From contig NZ_SHKW01000001.1 in assembly GCF_004217555.1 (NCBI RefSeq), positions 5,456,001-5,520,000 on the forward strand: a DNA stretch of 64,000 nucleotides, in the 5' to 3' direction. The notes beneath the pieces are model-generated. The model searched no databases. It worked only from the letters and a program-made list of their open reading frames with translations, and had not been told where the DNA came from. Shown here in pieces: positions 7,261 to 16,439 of this stretch (within the stretch, counting starts at the first letter, position 1; every line of letters begins with the position of its first letter). The DNA is from Edaphobacter modestus (GTDB taxonomy: Bacteria > Acidobacteriota > Terriglobia > Terriglobales > Acidobacteriaceae). The translations under genes were made by a program, and so were the position numbers.

Positions 7261-9879
7261 CTATTCTTTGGATCGAAGCCGCCGTACGCTCTCCTCGAGC
7301 CTTGCGGTCAGTTGCGCGGGCGCTCCACCTTCCTCAACGGCTACAGCCTCGCCTACATGCACCTCCAGCTGCCCGGAACGGAACCATCGAGTCTTGCCTC
7401 CGCGCATCTCACCCAGCCCGATCAACGCTACCGGCACGACGGGCACGCGCGACTGCTGCGCCAGCAGGCCGATCCCCGGCCTGAACGGGTGCAGCAGCCC
7501 ATCGGGACTCCGGGTCCCCTCTGGAAAGATCAGTACGGAGTAGCCTCGATCCATCGTCTCGCCTGCATGCGCAAAACTCTTTCGAAACCCACGCAGCCGC
7601 GGCAGAGGAAATACATTGAACAATGCTGTCACCAGCCAGTACCCAGCTGGTGCGAGCAGGTTGCGAAGCGTGCTCTGCTGGTTTCGTCCCTTTCGAAGGT
7701 CCATAAGCACCTCACCCGACATTGCAATTGCAACCCGTCGCCGCAGTCTTGCTGGCAGCGCGTACAAGATCAGCGCGCCGTCGTAGGCGGTCACATGATT
7801 CGCAATAACGAGTACCGGCCTGAGCGGCAGATCCGGCGTCTCGCGCACTATCCGTGGCGCGGCGAGCACCCAGATCAGCGGGCGCATCACGAGTTCGAGG
7901 AAGGCAACCCGAATTGCATGAATCGGCCAACCCCACGGCCACCGCGGAAACACATGCTCAGACGCATCCCGCTCTTTTGGGAACGCCATCTGGGGCAGGG
8001 ACACCGCCGCCGGCACGTCAGCGGGACTCACCGGAGCAGGACCGGCCTCCGCCGAGGTACCCGCCGCCTGCGATGCCGTTCCTTCTTTCCAATCCATCAA
8101 CGCCCGCAGATCGCCCAGCGTCTCCACCCCGACGATGGCATCGTCCTCGAGTTCCAGGCCCAATCGCTGCTCCAGCGCCGATTGCAACTGGACACGGCCC
8201 AGGCTGTCCAGGTGCAAATCCTCCGACAGCCGTAGCTGGTCATTGGCGCCTGAGAGAGACTCGCCCGTGATCTCCGCAATCATGTTGAGCACCACATCCG
8301 CTCCCTCGGCTACCCCCGAAGCCCCCGAAAGTGTCGCACAAACCCACTCTGCCAGCTCTCTGCGCAACAGCTTCCCCGTCGAGGTATATGGGAACTGCGG
8401 ATGAGGCCATCTCAGTGCTCGCCGGATGTGCTGATGCTCTGCCAGCCCGCGGTTTGCTTGACCAACAAGTACATCAAGGTCGGAATCGCTCCCCGAAAAG
8501 AGCACGACTGCAACCGGCTCTGGGCCGCTGATGGTCTCACACGGCACCACGACGCATCCGCGTACTCCGGGCAGTTTCGTCACCGCCTCTTCGAGATCTG
8601 CGGGGTGCACGTTCATCCCCGCACCGGTGACGATCACTTCACCCTTTCTGCCGAGAAACCGCAGTTCGCCGGACTCATCCTTCGCCGCCAGATCGCCGGT
8701 CGCCAGCCACTCGCCCTCGCGCTGACGCAATGTGCCTCCCTGCCACGTCGCTGCTGCCAACATGTCTCCGCGCACCAAGATTTCGCCGTCGTCGCTGATG
8801 CGAACCTCACGGCCCGGCAGAGGCTTACCGATTGTTCCGTGTCCGATACGAAATGGATGATTGAGCGTCACAAGCGCGGTTGTCTCGGTCATCCCATAAC
8901 CCTGAATCAGCGCGAAACCCAGCCTGTTCCAGAAATCTTCCAGATCGGCGGGCAATGTCGCTCCGCCCGAGATGACTGCCCAGAACTTCCACCCGAGAGC
9001 GCGATGCACCTGCTGAAAGCGCCACCACCGCTTCCAGACTGAGAGGTCCTTTGCCCGTTCCAGGTCTCCTGCGAGCGAACCGTAACGCGCCAGCAGGTGC
9101 GTCCGGAGCAGATGCAAAACGCGCGGCACGGTGACCAGGACCGAAATACGCTCACGTTGTATAAGCTCCGTCATCCGCGACGGCTCAAGCTGTTCGCCAA
9201 AGTGGACCTCCGCCGCGAGCAACGGAGGCACCCACATGCCCATGAACTGCCCGAAGACATGGCTCAGCGGCAGGGTGTGCAGGAACCTCAACGGATGCAC
9301 CCACCGCTCGTACTTCAGGTATTTGGATATCTCGGCCTCGATGGGCTCGAGGCTGGCAAGAACATTGCGGTGCGTAAGAACAATTCCTTTTGGCTCCGCA
9401 GTTGTGCCCGATGTAAAGATGATCTGAAACGGCGTCTCCCCTTTGATGGCATCGCTCACCGCGAACATCGGCGTGGCGGGCAATCGCACGTTTACTTCTG
9501 AGAACAACAACCGCGGAACATCGCTTTCCATGGAAGCCAACCGGCCGCGATCGCCCACGATCAGCTTCGGCGAAACATCTTTCACGACGCGGTTGGCGAA
9601 CTCGTTTGAACCTGCCGCATCCAGTGGAACAGCGATCACTCCCCGCAGCAGACAGCCGAAGAAAACGCCAAGCCATTCCGCCGAGTTCTCACCCCAGAGC
9701 ACAACCCGTTCACCCGGGGCAATTCCGCGCCGATCGAGTTCGGCAGCAGACCGCCCTGCAAGCTCCGCGAGTTCACCGTATGTTGTCGCATAGCGCCGAT
9801 TGCCGCGATGAGCCACCACCGCAGCCTCCGCAGCGTGCCGGCGAAAGTCTTCCACAAGGCTGGCCAGATGAAATCGCAC
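7261..9879 (-). CDS. Acyl-ACP synthetase / acyl carrier / 1-acylglycerol-phosphate acyltransferase fusion
   Basis: Three-domain protein of 872 residues. Residues 10-510 form an adenylate-forming acyl-activating domain: FTSGTTAEPKG (155-165), GYGMTE (327-332), TGDL (394-397) and the C-terminal lysine in STGKLLRREL (about 503). Residues 540-600 are an acyl-carrier domain with the phosphopantetheine serine in LHLDSLGR (about 559). Residues 640-872 are a PlsC-type acyltransferase with NHVTAYD (694-700, the HX4D motif) and FPEGTRS (785-791). The likely route is activation of a fatty acid, loading on the built-in carrier and transfer to lysophospholipid, a one-chain parallel to Aas of E. coli. No signal peptide. 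Very good match in order and length. Confidence 0.88.
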   Translation of the reverse strand: MRFHLASLVEDFRRHAAEAAVVAHRGNRRYATTYGELAELAGRSAAELDRRGIAPGERVVLWGENSAEWLGVFFGCLLRGVIAVPLDAAGSNEFANRVVKDVSPKLIVGDRGRLASMESDVPRLLFSEVNVRLPATPMFAVSDAIKGETPFQIIFTSGTTAEPKGIVLTHRNVLASLEPIEAEISKYLKYERWVHPLRFLHTLPLSHVFGQFMGMWVPPLLAAEVHFGEQLEPSRMTELIQRERISVLVTVPRVLHLLRTHLLARYGSLAGDLERAKDLSVWKRWWRFQQVHRALGWKFWAVISGGATLPADLEDFWNRLGFALIQGYGMTETTALVTLNHPFRIGHGTIGKPLPGREVRISDDGEILVRGDMLAAATWQGGTLRQREGEWLATGDLAAKDESGELRFLGRKGEVIVTGAGMNVHPADLEEAVTKLPGVRGCVVVPCETISGPEPVAVVLFSGSDSDLDVLVGQANRGLAEHQHIRRALRWPHPQFPYTSTGKLLRRELAEWVCATLSGASGVAEGADVVLNMIAEITGESLSGANDQLRLSEDLHLDSLGRVQLQSALEQRLGLELEDDAIVGVETLGDLRALMDWKEGTASQAAGTSAEAGPAPVSPADVPAAVSLPQMAFPKERDASEHVFPRWPWGWPIHAIRVAFLELVMRPLIWVLAAPRIVRETPDLPLRPVLVIANHVTAYDGALILYALPARLRRRVAIAMSGEVLMDLRKGRNQQSTLRNLLAPAGYWLVTALFNVFPLPRLRGFRKSFAHAGETMDRGYSVLIFPEGTRSPDGLLHPFRPGIGLLAQQSRVPVVPVALIGLGEMRGGKTRWFRSGQLEVHVGEAVAVEEGGAPAQLTARLEESVRRLRSKE

Positions 9880-9993
9880 TCCGCCATCATATCCGTCTAT
9901 CTCATTGCAGAATGAACAGCGATGCAGGTTCCATTGCGAAGTTTGATTGAAGAGAGATCGATAGGGGAGTGTATCGGTCGGAAGACTAATTTT

Positions 9994-10190
9994 CTAGGCA
10001 GCGATGCCGAAGAGGTTTGCAATGAAGCGGGCTTGAGCCCTGGCATCGTCTTTGGCTAACCACCTCACTCGTCCCTTTCGAATCATGTTCGCTGTTTCAA
10101 TACCCTCAAGGATTCGCCATGTGCCGCGAAACGAACCGTAGCCTTTGGCTACCCACGCACGTTTCTTCCGAATGGACCGTCATCTACCCA
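9994..10190 (-). pseudogene. IS6-family transposase C-terminal remnant
   Basis: The minus strand reads KGYGSFRGTWRILEGIETA, then NMIRKGRVRWLAKDDARAQ and FIANLFGIAA before a TAG at 9994-9996. This is the typical end of an IS6-family (DDE) transposase. A one-base gap near 10176 breaks the frame at the expected D-H/R-x-I-K segment, and nothing of the N-terminal two thirds is seen. No IS6-type terminal repeat was found downstream. Confidence 0.65.
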
Positions 10191-10210
10191 GAACGCGCTC
10201 GGGGCCTCAA

Positions 10211-10267
10211 GAGAGGAAAAAGGCGAAGACTCCCACGAAGGTCGTTTTCATGGAAGGAGTCTTCGCC
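10211..10267 (-). terminator. Rho-independent terminator of the oligogalacturonate-lyase gene
   Basis: A perfect 12-base stem (10222-10233 with 10256-10267) and a 22-base loop lie 25 bases after the stop codon. On the minus strand the stem is followed directly by five T residues. Confidence 0.8.
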
Positions 10268-10291
10268 GAAGACGGTGCGCAAATAAAAGAT

Positions 10292-11617
10292 TTACTTCGC
10301 CTTGTCTACATCGACTCCGAAGACGTAGGTTGGTCCGAACATATTCGATCGGAAGATTACCATCTTGCTGTCGGGGGTGAAGCTTACATTCGGTTCCAGG
10401 GTGTAATTGTGTTTCGACATGTTGATCAGCCGTTCGGCGTGAAGCACCCCTGGTGTTGGCCAGTTATCGTTCGTAATTCCATTGGTGGTTAGAATCTGCG
10501 GGTGGAATAGATAAATCCACTCTCCATCTTTCGCTTTCGCTACCTGGCGTGGATCACCACCATCCCCGGTGAACAGGGTTGCCCCCTTATTGACGTTAAA
10601 GTGAATCGACCATTCATCGCGTTGGACGTGATACCAGATCCGCTTTTTCGTCTTCACGTCGAGTGAAGCGAGCCAGAAATCTTCTCCCTTAGGAGTCTGC
10701 AGATCGTAATAAACTGTCTCTCCATCCTTGCCCCAGAACTCATGGCCGGCAATCTCACCCGGCATCGTGCGCTGATGCATCAACTGGTTCTGCGTTCCAT
10801 CTGTGCGAATAGTCCAGATGCGATCGACCTTCTGCCACGGTCCTTCATGGCAGTACATGAGCAGCGTTGGATCGCTGGGAGAAAAGAGCAGATGGTTCAC
10901 CCAGTCGGTGCTGTGGAGCAGGGGAGTGATCTTTCCGCTTCCGGTGAGGTCGATCGAGAAGAGCACGAGCGGGATCCGGGCTGCAAGTCTTTTCTCCATC
11001 ATCTCGCCTTTGTTTGCGGCCTGGTCCAATGGGCTCGTCTGCGGGCTGCTGGGCGAAGTGACCTTACCGCCGTTGCGCCCAAATTGCTCGTCAGGCTTGT
11101 CGATTTCGTCATAAGTCCCGGCGGCTAGGGTCTCATCCGCGTTCACCGTGATAACGCGGCCGCGAGACGGAACCTTGGCGAGCATCTTTGTCGCACCCGT
11201 GTTCAGGTCAGTCTTGTAGATCGCGTCTTCATCGGTCTTTATATAAAAGATGGTCGAGGTTTTATGCCCTACCTCCATGGTTCGAACCTTGCCCTTCACG
11301 ACATTGCGCGTAGCATGGGTCTTGAGATTCAGAACATTGATGCCCTCGTTAGTTGTGTAGACCATCTCTGTGCCATCGGGCGTGTAGCCGTTTACATTGA
11401 AGTAAAAACTCGCGGATCCAGGCTCGTCGGTAAGTCGTGTAACGCGATGGCCGGTATCTTTATCGATCCATGTCTTGGGCGGGTTTTTTAACTCTTCCTG
11501 CGTGGGCATCTTGTCGGGCGGCCGAGTGTCCTGACGAGCCTGCGCAATTGCGACGGGGTAAGACAGGATCGCAAGGGAAACGGTGAACAAGATATTTTGC
11601 GCAGACGAAAACTTCAT
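10292..11617 (-). CDS. Secreted oligogalacturonate lyase family protein (beta-propeller)
   Basis: Protein of 441 residues. A signal peptide (hydrophobic ILFTVSLAILSYPVAIAQA) is followed by a WD40/DPP-IV-like propeller. The start KTWIDKDTGHRVTRLTDEPG, the segment SFYFNVNGYTPDGTEMVY and the repeated strand pattern are those of oligogalacturonate lyases (PL22 family), which convert oligogalacturonides to 4-deoxy-5-ketouronates. Catalytic His/Arg residues were not mapped, and many secreted acidobacterial relatives are untested, so a sensing or binding role is possible. It lies 76 bases downstream of the TonB-dependent receptor on the same strand and carries its own terminator. This suggests a pectin-fragment uptake and degradation unit. 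Confidence 0.78.
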   Translation of the reverse strand: MKFSSAQNILFTVSLAILSYPVAIAQARQDTRPPDKMPTQEELKNPPKTWIDKDTGHRVTRLTDEPGSASFYFNVNGYTPDGTEMVYTTNEGINVLNLKTHATRNVVKGKVRTMEVGHKTSTIFYIKTDEDAIYKTDLNTGATKMLAKVPSRGRVITVNADETLAAGTYDEIDKPDEQFGRNGGKVTSPSSPQTSPLDQAANKGEMMEKRLAARIPLVLFSIDLTGSGKITPLLHSTDWVNHLLFSPSDPTLLMYCHEGPWQKVDRIWTIRTDGTQNQLMHQRTMPGEIAGHEFWGKDGETVYYDLQTPKGEDFWLASLDVKTKKRIWYHVQRDEWSIHFNVNKGATLFTGDGGDPRQVAKAKDGEWIYLFHPQILTTNGITNDNWPTPGVLHAERLINMSKHNYTLEPNVSFTPDSKMVIFRSNMFGPTYVFGVDVDKAK

Positions 11618-11657
11618 TCGTTTGATCCTTTCTGGTGCTGCTCAACTTTGGAGGGGG

Positions 11658-11688
11658 TGCCTGGCGCGAATCCAGTTCACGCCAGGCA
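11658..11688 (-). terminator. Hairpin between receptor and lyase genes
   Basis: A 9-base perfect stem (11658-11666 with 11680-11688) lies five bases after the receptor stop codon and lacks a T-run. It may be a partial terminator or an RNA-processing site that lowers expression of the downstream lyase gene. Confidence 0.45.
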
Positions 11689-11692
11689 GGAT

Positions 11693-14600
11693 TTAGAAGG
11701 TAATGTGGCCCGCGAGCATGAATGCACGAGGATTGTTTCTTACCGAGCCGATGGTGCCGAAAGCCGCAGATCCCCAGACCGCATTGGGGGCATTGAAGAT
11801 CGTGTGGTTCCAGGTGTTGAAGCAGTCCACTTCTACGAGGAACGCCATCCCCTCGCGCGGCAGAGCGAACGATCGCTTGATCGCCGTGTCTACATTTTGC
11901 GCGCCGGGATTGGTAAGGTGCAGCGCCCCGGTTCGGGGAGCATTGCCCAACAGATTGATCGCCGTGACACCCGCTGGCGAAATGACTGCTGGAGCCTTGA
12001 AGCCATTCGTGTCGAAGTATTTGACCGCCGTGCACCCGATACCCTGTCCCAGGTTGCATGCGGTGCGTCCGTTCGGCCCGGTACCGAAGCTGCCATTGAT
12101 GCGAGCATTTCCGGAGAAGTTGGGGTTCAGGTCGGGCATACACTGCCCCTGGCCAGGTGAGTTGCAACCACCGTAGGTCACGAGAACCGGAGTACCGGAT
12201 GAGTACGTGTAGATGCCCGATAGCTGCCACCCACTCGCAAGCGCTCTGCCGATCCAGCTGCTGCCGCCCATGTGTCCCTTGCCGAAGGGAAGACTCCAGA
12301 CACCGAATGCATTAATAATGTGTGGACTGTTGACGACGGTCTGCGATCTTTCGATTCTGCCTTGGTGATAGCTTTGTGTGCCTCCCGAGATCGCTGCTGC
12401 TGGGATATCGAAGCCGCTACGGTTTGTCCCGTCGTTTCCGACGTTGCGCGACCATGTGTAATTCATTTGGAACGTCAGGCCGCGATACATTCTCTGTTCC
12501 ATCGTGACCTGGAGAGAGTTATAGCTGTAGTTGCCGACATTGCCCCAGGTGTCCGTTACGCCACTATATTGCGGAAAGGCAACCAGGCCCTGCGTAATAG
12601 TCGCCGCGCCGTCGCCAGCCGCCGCCGCCGTCTGAAAATATGCCGGAATGTTGATTCCTGACATTGCAGCCTGTGCCCTCGCAACATTCTGCGGCGTTGC
12701 CGGAGCCTGCAATAGAGGCACATTGCCGCCATTCAGGCTGGTTCCAACCTGACTGCCGAGGCCGGCAAGGTATACCGGGTTGAGTTGATTCGACCAATAC
12801 CCGCGGGCACCTCCTCCTGTATTGGTGGAATTGATAAGGTGATGGCTTTGATTGCCGACGTAGTTGATGCCAAGCGTCAGATTGTTGGTAAGAGCGCGCT
12901 GCATGCCCACGTTGTAAAACATAAAATTCGGAGCGCGGCTGGAGAAATACGGATCCGCATAAGACACACTGCTGGCTGTCACGATTCGACCGTTGCTCAC
13001 GTAGTTTCCGGCATTCAACGCTTGAGATGCGATGCCAGGGACGGGGGCGGTAGGATAGACATATCCAGGACCGAAGAGCGAGGTGTTTGCGAGGCCGATG
13101 GATTGAAAATAGGGGCTGTTATTTAGATAAAAGGATGGTCCCGCCGCTGCGCCGGAGATACTCTCAGCCGGAGAAGCAGCCGTCGTATTGAAACCGAGCT
13201 GGCCAGTTCCACCGAACGCGCCGCCGCGGCCGCCGACGCCACCACCCTGTGAATAAACACGGCCGATACCGGCACGAAATACCGTTCTGTCGTCGGGGGC
13301 AAACGTAAGGCCTACACGCGGGCCCCAGTTCTTCCAGTAGGTCTGTACGGGAGTGCGGCAATTGCAACTGACCCCCGGTCCACCATAGTTTCCTGCAAAT
13401 TGAATTGCTCCCGGAGTCCCTGTCGCGGGGTTCGTGAGGTCGGGGTTCAGGAAGCTCCAGCGGTCCTTGACCTCACGATAGGGAGGGAGATAGTCCCAAC
13501 GAAGACCGGCATCAAGTGTGAACTTGGAGTTGATCTTCCAGGTGTCTCCCACATAAGGAGCGATCGTTCGGTATCGTCCTCCAACTTCGCTGACCGGCTG
13601 CAGGCCGAGAGAAATCGGAGCTACAGCGCCCAGCAGGAAGCTTGCGTAGGAATGACCAGAGGTGTTTGGAGATAGAGAACTTCCAGCAAAGTTAGCGGTT
13701 GAATTCGCGTTGTAGGGCAAATTCAAAACTCCTGTGTAAGTTGCGGGATTCGCATTATTGATCTGCTGCCACTGAATGGTGATGCCAAAGGTCAACGTGT
13801 GAGCTCCTTTGACCCACTGAAGATTGTCCAGCACGGTGTAGTTATTTGGCGTTGTCTGTTGGGTGGAGGTGGTGCTGCTAGGGGTCGTGCCCTGTGCTGC
13901 CTGCCATGTTTGGATCGGGTTGCCGAATCGACCGGTACTGGCAAAGGTTGCCGCGGGGAAATTCTGTCCTGCCTGACCTGCAGGAAGATTAGTGATCCCA
14001 AGCCCACCGATCTGATACCTGGAGTCGTTCTGAGTCGGATTCTGGATGTTCTGAAAGAAGCGCACATACCCAAACTTCAGCTGATTCACCATTGTGTTCG
14101 AGATGGTAAAGGCATCCTGAACATCGAAGACCTTTGGAAAGATATTCGCGAGGGTGCCACCCGTATACGGTAGCGGTAAGTAGGGCAAGTTGTAGTTATT
14201 AAGGTAATTGACCGTCCCCATGACGCCTACCGTCGAAATGCGGTGATCGGGAGTTATCTGGAAATCGACGCGATAGTTATAGAGATGATTATTAAAGCCC
14301 CTCGCCAGGCCGGCCGAGTAGTTGTTGGTTAGAGTGGAAGGATTCGTCGGATCGGGCAAAAACTGCTGCTGCGCCTTCGCGATCGGAGAGATGTAACTAT
14401 CCGGGATGACATTGTTAGTAGCAACGCCATTCTTCATTCCCTGAAACGGCCTTCGTGTGCACACACCATTGCTGCAGGTTGTGGAGGTCGGGTCGAAAAG
14501 AAATGCCGGATTATCCGGTCCAATACCTGTAAGGCCGCCGGTGCCGACGCCGCCGTTCAGCTCCGTGAAATCGCCGTTTCGTTGAAGCACGCTGGGAATC

Positions 14601-15628
14601 GTGAAAGTCGTTGGATTTGCCTGTGTACGGTTGTGATATCGGTCATAAGCAAAGAAGAAGAAGACCCGCTTGGTGCCGGGAACATGGCCACCCAGCGTGA
14701 CGGAAAGCTCGTTCTGGTGATCGACAGGCTTTTGCGAAACAAGCTGCCCCGCTGCATTTCTAGTCTTGCCGCTGAAGGGCCACGCATCAAGCGAAGTATT
14801 CCGGATAAAATCCTTCACGGAGCCGTGATACTTCAGGCCTCCCGACTTCATCGTGAAGTTCGACGCGCCCGCGCCGGCATACTCCACTGGGGGCGTGCTG
14901 GTGACGACCTGGATCTGATCGATAGCATCAACGGTTACGGCCTGCGATACCAGGCGGTTGTCCCCTTGTTGGCTCACGGTTTGCGCCGGAAGGCCGTCGA
15001 GGTAAAGCTGTCCCAGATAGTTGCCCGTGCCTCCGATGATCGGCAGACGTGCGCCGGCCGTGGCACCCGGTGAAAGCTGTGCAACGTAGGTCGGATCGCG
15101 CTGCTGGCCATTCATGGCCAGCGGAAGGTTCGCATAGGTGGTGTTCTCCACCGTGAGTCCAAGGGTCGCGTTGGTGGTTACCAGTTGTGGGGGAGCATCC
15201 GTCACTTCAACTGTCGTATCCGCCGCTCCGACCTTCATCGAAATATTGAGAGCCGTCATAGACAGAGCATTTGCGGTGAGGTTTTTCTGAACATAGTCAC
15301 TAAAGCCTTGTGCCTTGACGCGCACCGTGTAGCTGCCCGGAAGAATCGGTGACACGGTGTAGAGTCCATCGCCGGTCGTCTGTCGCGTGAGAGCCACACC
15401 GGTAGCGTCATTCGTGACGGTTACGGTCGCATTAGGAATTGCCGCGCCCTCGGCATCGGTCACCGTACCCTGAATTCCGGCCTCTCCACCGGTTTGAGCC
15501 TTCAGGCCCATTGGCATAAAAGCGAGCAGGACCAGCAGAAAGACAAAGAACAGACGAGCTCTCTTGTCGTTTTGAAATGGTCTTGTCAGGGGTTCGCGCT
15601 TCTTCAGAGCGCTCATCATGTATCTCAT
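11693..15628 (-). CDS. Large TonB-dependent receptor, Oar-like, with carboxypeptidase-regulatory-like domain
   Basis: Outer-membrane protein of 1311 residues. After a membrane/signal segment (ARLFFVFLLVLLAFMPMGLKAQ) comes a CarboxypepD_reg-like domain (IQGTVTDAEGAAIPNATVTV, LPGSYTVRVKAQGF), then a plug (VTVDAIDQIQVVTSTPPVEY) and a long barrel rich in aromatic and Asn/Gly residues ending RAFMLAGHITF, with a terminal Phe as in outer-membrane barrels. This is the Oar/SusC-like class common in Acidobacteria, taking up large substrates with TonB energy. ATG at 15628 is preferred because GGAGGAT lies just before it; the frame is open for 38 codons further up. The neighbouring lyase suggests pectin oligomers as cargo, which is inference. 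Confidence 0.85.
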   Translation of the reverse strand: MRYMMSALKKREPLTRPFQNDKRARLFFVFLLVLLAFMPMGLKAQTGGEAGIQGTVTDAEGAAIPNATVTVTNDATGVALTRQTTGDGLYTVSPILPGSYTVRVKAQGFSDYVQKNLTANALSMTALNISMKVGAADTTVEVTDAPPQLVTTNATLGLTVENTTYANLPLAMNGQQRDPTYVAQLSPGATAGARLPIIGGTGNYLGQLYLDGLPAQTVSQQGDNRLVSQAVTVDAIDQIQVVTSTPPVEYAGAGASNFTMKSGGLKYHGSVKDFIRNTSLDAWPFSGKTRNAAGQLVSQKPVDHQNELSVTLGGHVPGTKRVFFFFAYDRYHNRTQANPTTFTIPSVLQRNGDFTELNGGVGTGGLTGIGPDNPAFLFDPTSTTCSNGVCTRRPFQGMKNGVATNNVIPDSYISPIAKAQQQFLPDPTNPSTLTNNYSAGLARGFNNHLYNYRVDFQITPDHRISTVGVMGTVNYLNNYNLPYLPLPYTGGTLANIFPKVFDVQDAFTISNTMVNQLKFGYVRFFQNIQNPTQNDSRYQIGGLGITNLPAGQAGQNFPAATFASTGRFGNPIQTWQAAQGTTPSSTTSTQQTTPNNYTVLDNLQWVKGAHTLTFGITIQWQQINNANPATYTGVLNLPYNANSTANFAGSSLSPNTSGHSYASFLLGAVAPISLGLQPVSEVGGRYRTIAPYVGDTWKINSKFTLDAGLRWDYLPPYREVKDRWSFLNPDLTNPATGTPGAIQFAGNYGGPGVSCNCRTPVQTYWKNWGPRVGLTFAPDDRTVFRAGIGRVYSQGGGVGGRGGAFGGTGQLGFNTTAASPAESISGAAAGPSFYLNNSPYFQSIGLANTSLFGPGYVYPTAPVPGIASQALNAGNYVSNGRIVTASSVSYADPYFSSRAPNFMFYNVGMQRALTNNLTLGINYVGNQSHHLINSTNTGGGARGYWSNQLNPVYLAGLGSQVGTSLNGGNVPLLQAPATPQNVARAQAAMSGINIPAYFQTAAAAGDGAATITQGLVAFPQYSGVTDTWGNVGNYSYNSLQVTMEQRMYRGLTFQMNYTWSRNVGNDGTNRSGFDIPAAAISGGTQSYHQGRIERSQTVVNSPHIINAFGVWSLPFGKGHMGGSSWIGRALASGWQLSGIYTYSSGTPVLVTYGGCNSPGQGQCMPDLNPNFSGNARINGSFGTGPNGRTACNLGQGIGCTAVKYFDTNGFKAPAVISPAGVTAINLLGNAPRTGALHLTNPGAQNVDTAIKRSFALPREGMAFLVEVDCFNTWNHTIFNAPNAVWGSAAFGTIGSVRNNPRAFMLAGHITF

Positions 15629-15974
15629 AGATCCTCCAAGGGGTCGGTAAGGCTGGCTTTCTTTCGGAGAGAACTCTATGGGGCGCAAATTAGAAGTGTC
15701 AATAGGAAAATATTCTCCAATAGTAAAAATTGGCCGTATCAATTCCTTGTAGACAGGCTGTCGAGATCACGAATCAGGAGGGACTATTCTGCATAAGAAT
15801 TACACCCATACACGAATGCGCTTCACAATTTGAAGAATTCAAACGGCAGAGAGCCCGTGAGGCAGACACCATCGGTCTGACCACTTTTTGGGGCTGGTTT
15901 TCATCGAATAGGCCATAAGGCCTAGGAGAACGTGGAGTCATTTGCCTGTAGTCGGTAAATTCGCCAAAAGCTAA

Positions 15975-16190
15975 AGTGCCTTACGGTATAGCGACAGTAG
16001 TGCATTGAACCAGCGAAAGCTGACGCGGCATTGTTACGACAGACTCCGCATCGGTAGATCCCAAAAGCGATACAAGGTCATGGAGCGCCTTGCTTGGAAT
16101 CAGAAGCTTGCGTGCCGTTGTGAACGCCCGACAAGCCTCTGTGCTCGTCCTTCTCGGCCACAGCGAGACGGTGGCCGTCTGTAGCGAGCG
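15975..16190 (-). pseudogene. dnaN: Frameshifted remnant of DNA polymerase III beta clamp
   Basis: One minus-strand frame contains LATDGHRLAVAEKDE (about 16188-16144), the sliding-clamp signature. A second frame, starting about 16135, continues EACRAFTTARKLLIPSKALH and DLVSLLG, the next part of the clamp. A single frameshift near 16140 joins them. No N-terminal domain and no clear C-terminal domain are present, so this is a fragment of a second dnaN copy, not the working clamp. It sits just before the IS110 element. Confidence 0.55.
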
Positions 16191-16439
16191 GGCTGACGGG
16201 TCGAAGATGCAGCGGGCGCGAGAGCGCATGGAGGCGGTTCGGACGGCGGCGCGGGCGACCGGGCCTGAGCCGGAGCAGGCAGCGAAGATCGAACCGGAGG
16301 AGGGCTGACGATGGCGGAGTGAGGACGGAAGGCATTACCATGTGGGAGATCTTTTCACGCATGATAATCCCGGATGGCCGCGGAGCGGCCGCACCTGAGG
16401 ATGAGAAGATCTGCCTTGACCGGCGTTAGTCGGCCGGAG

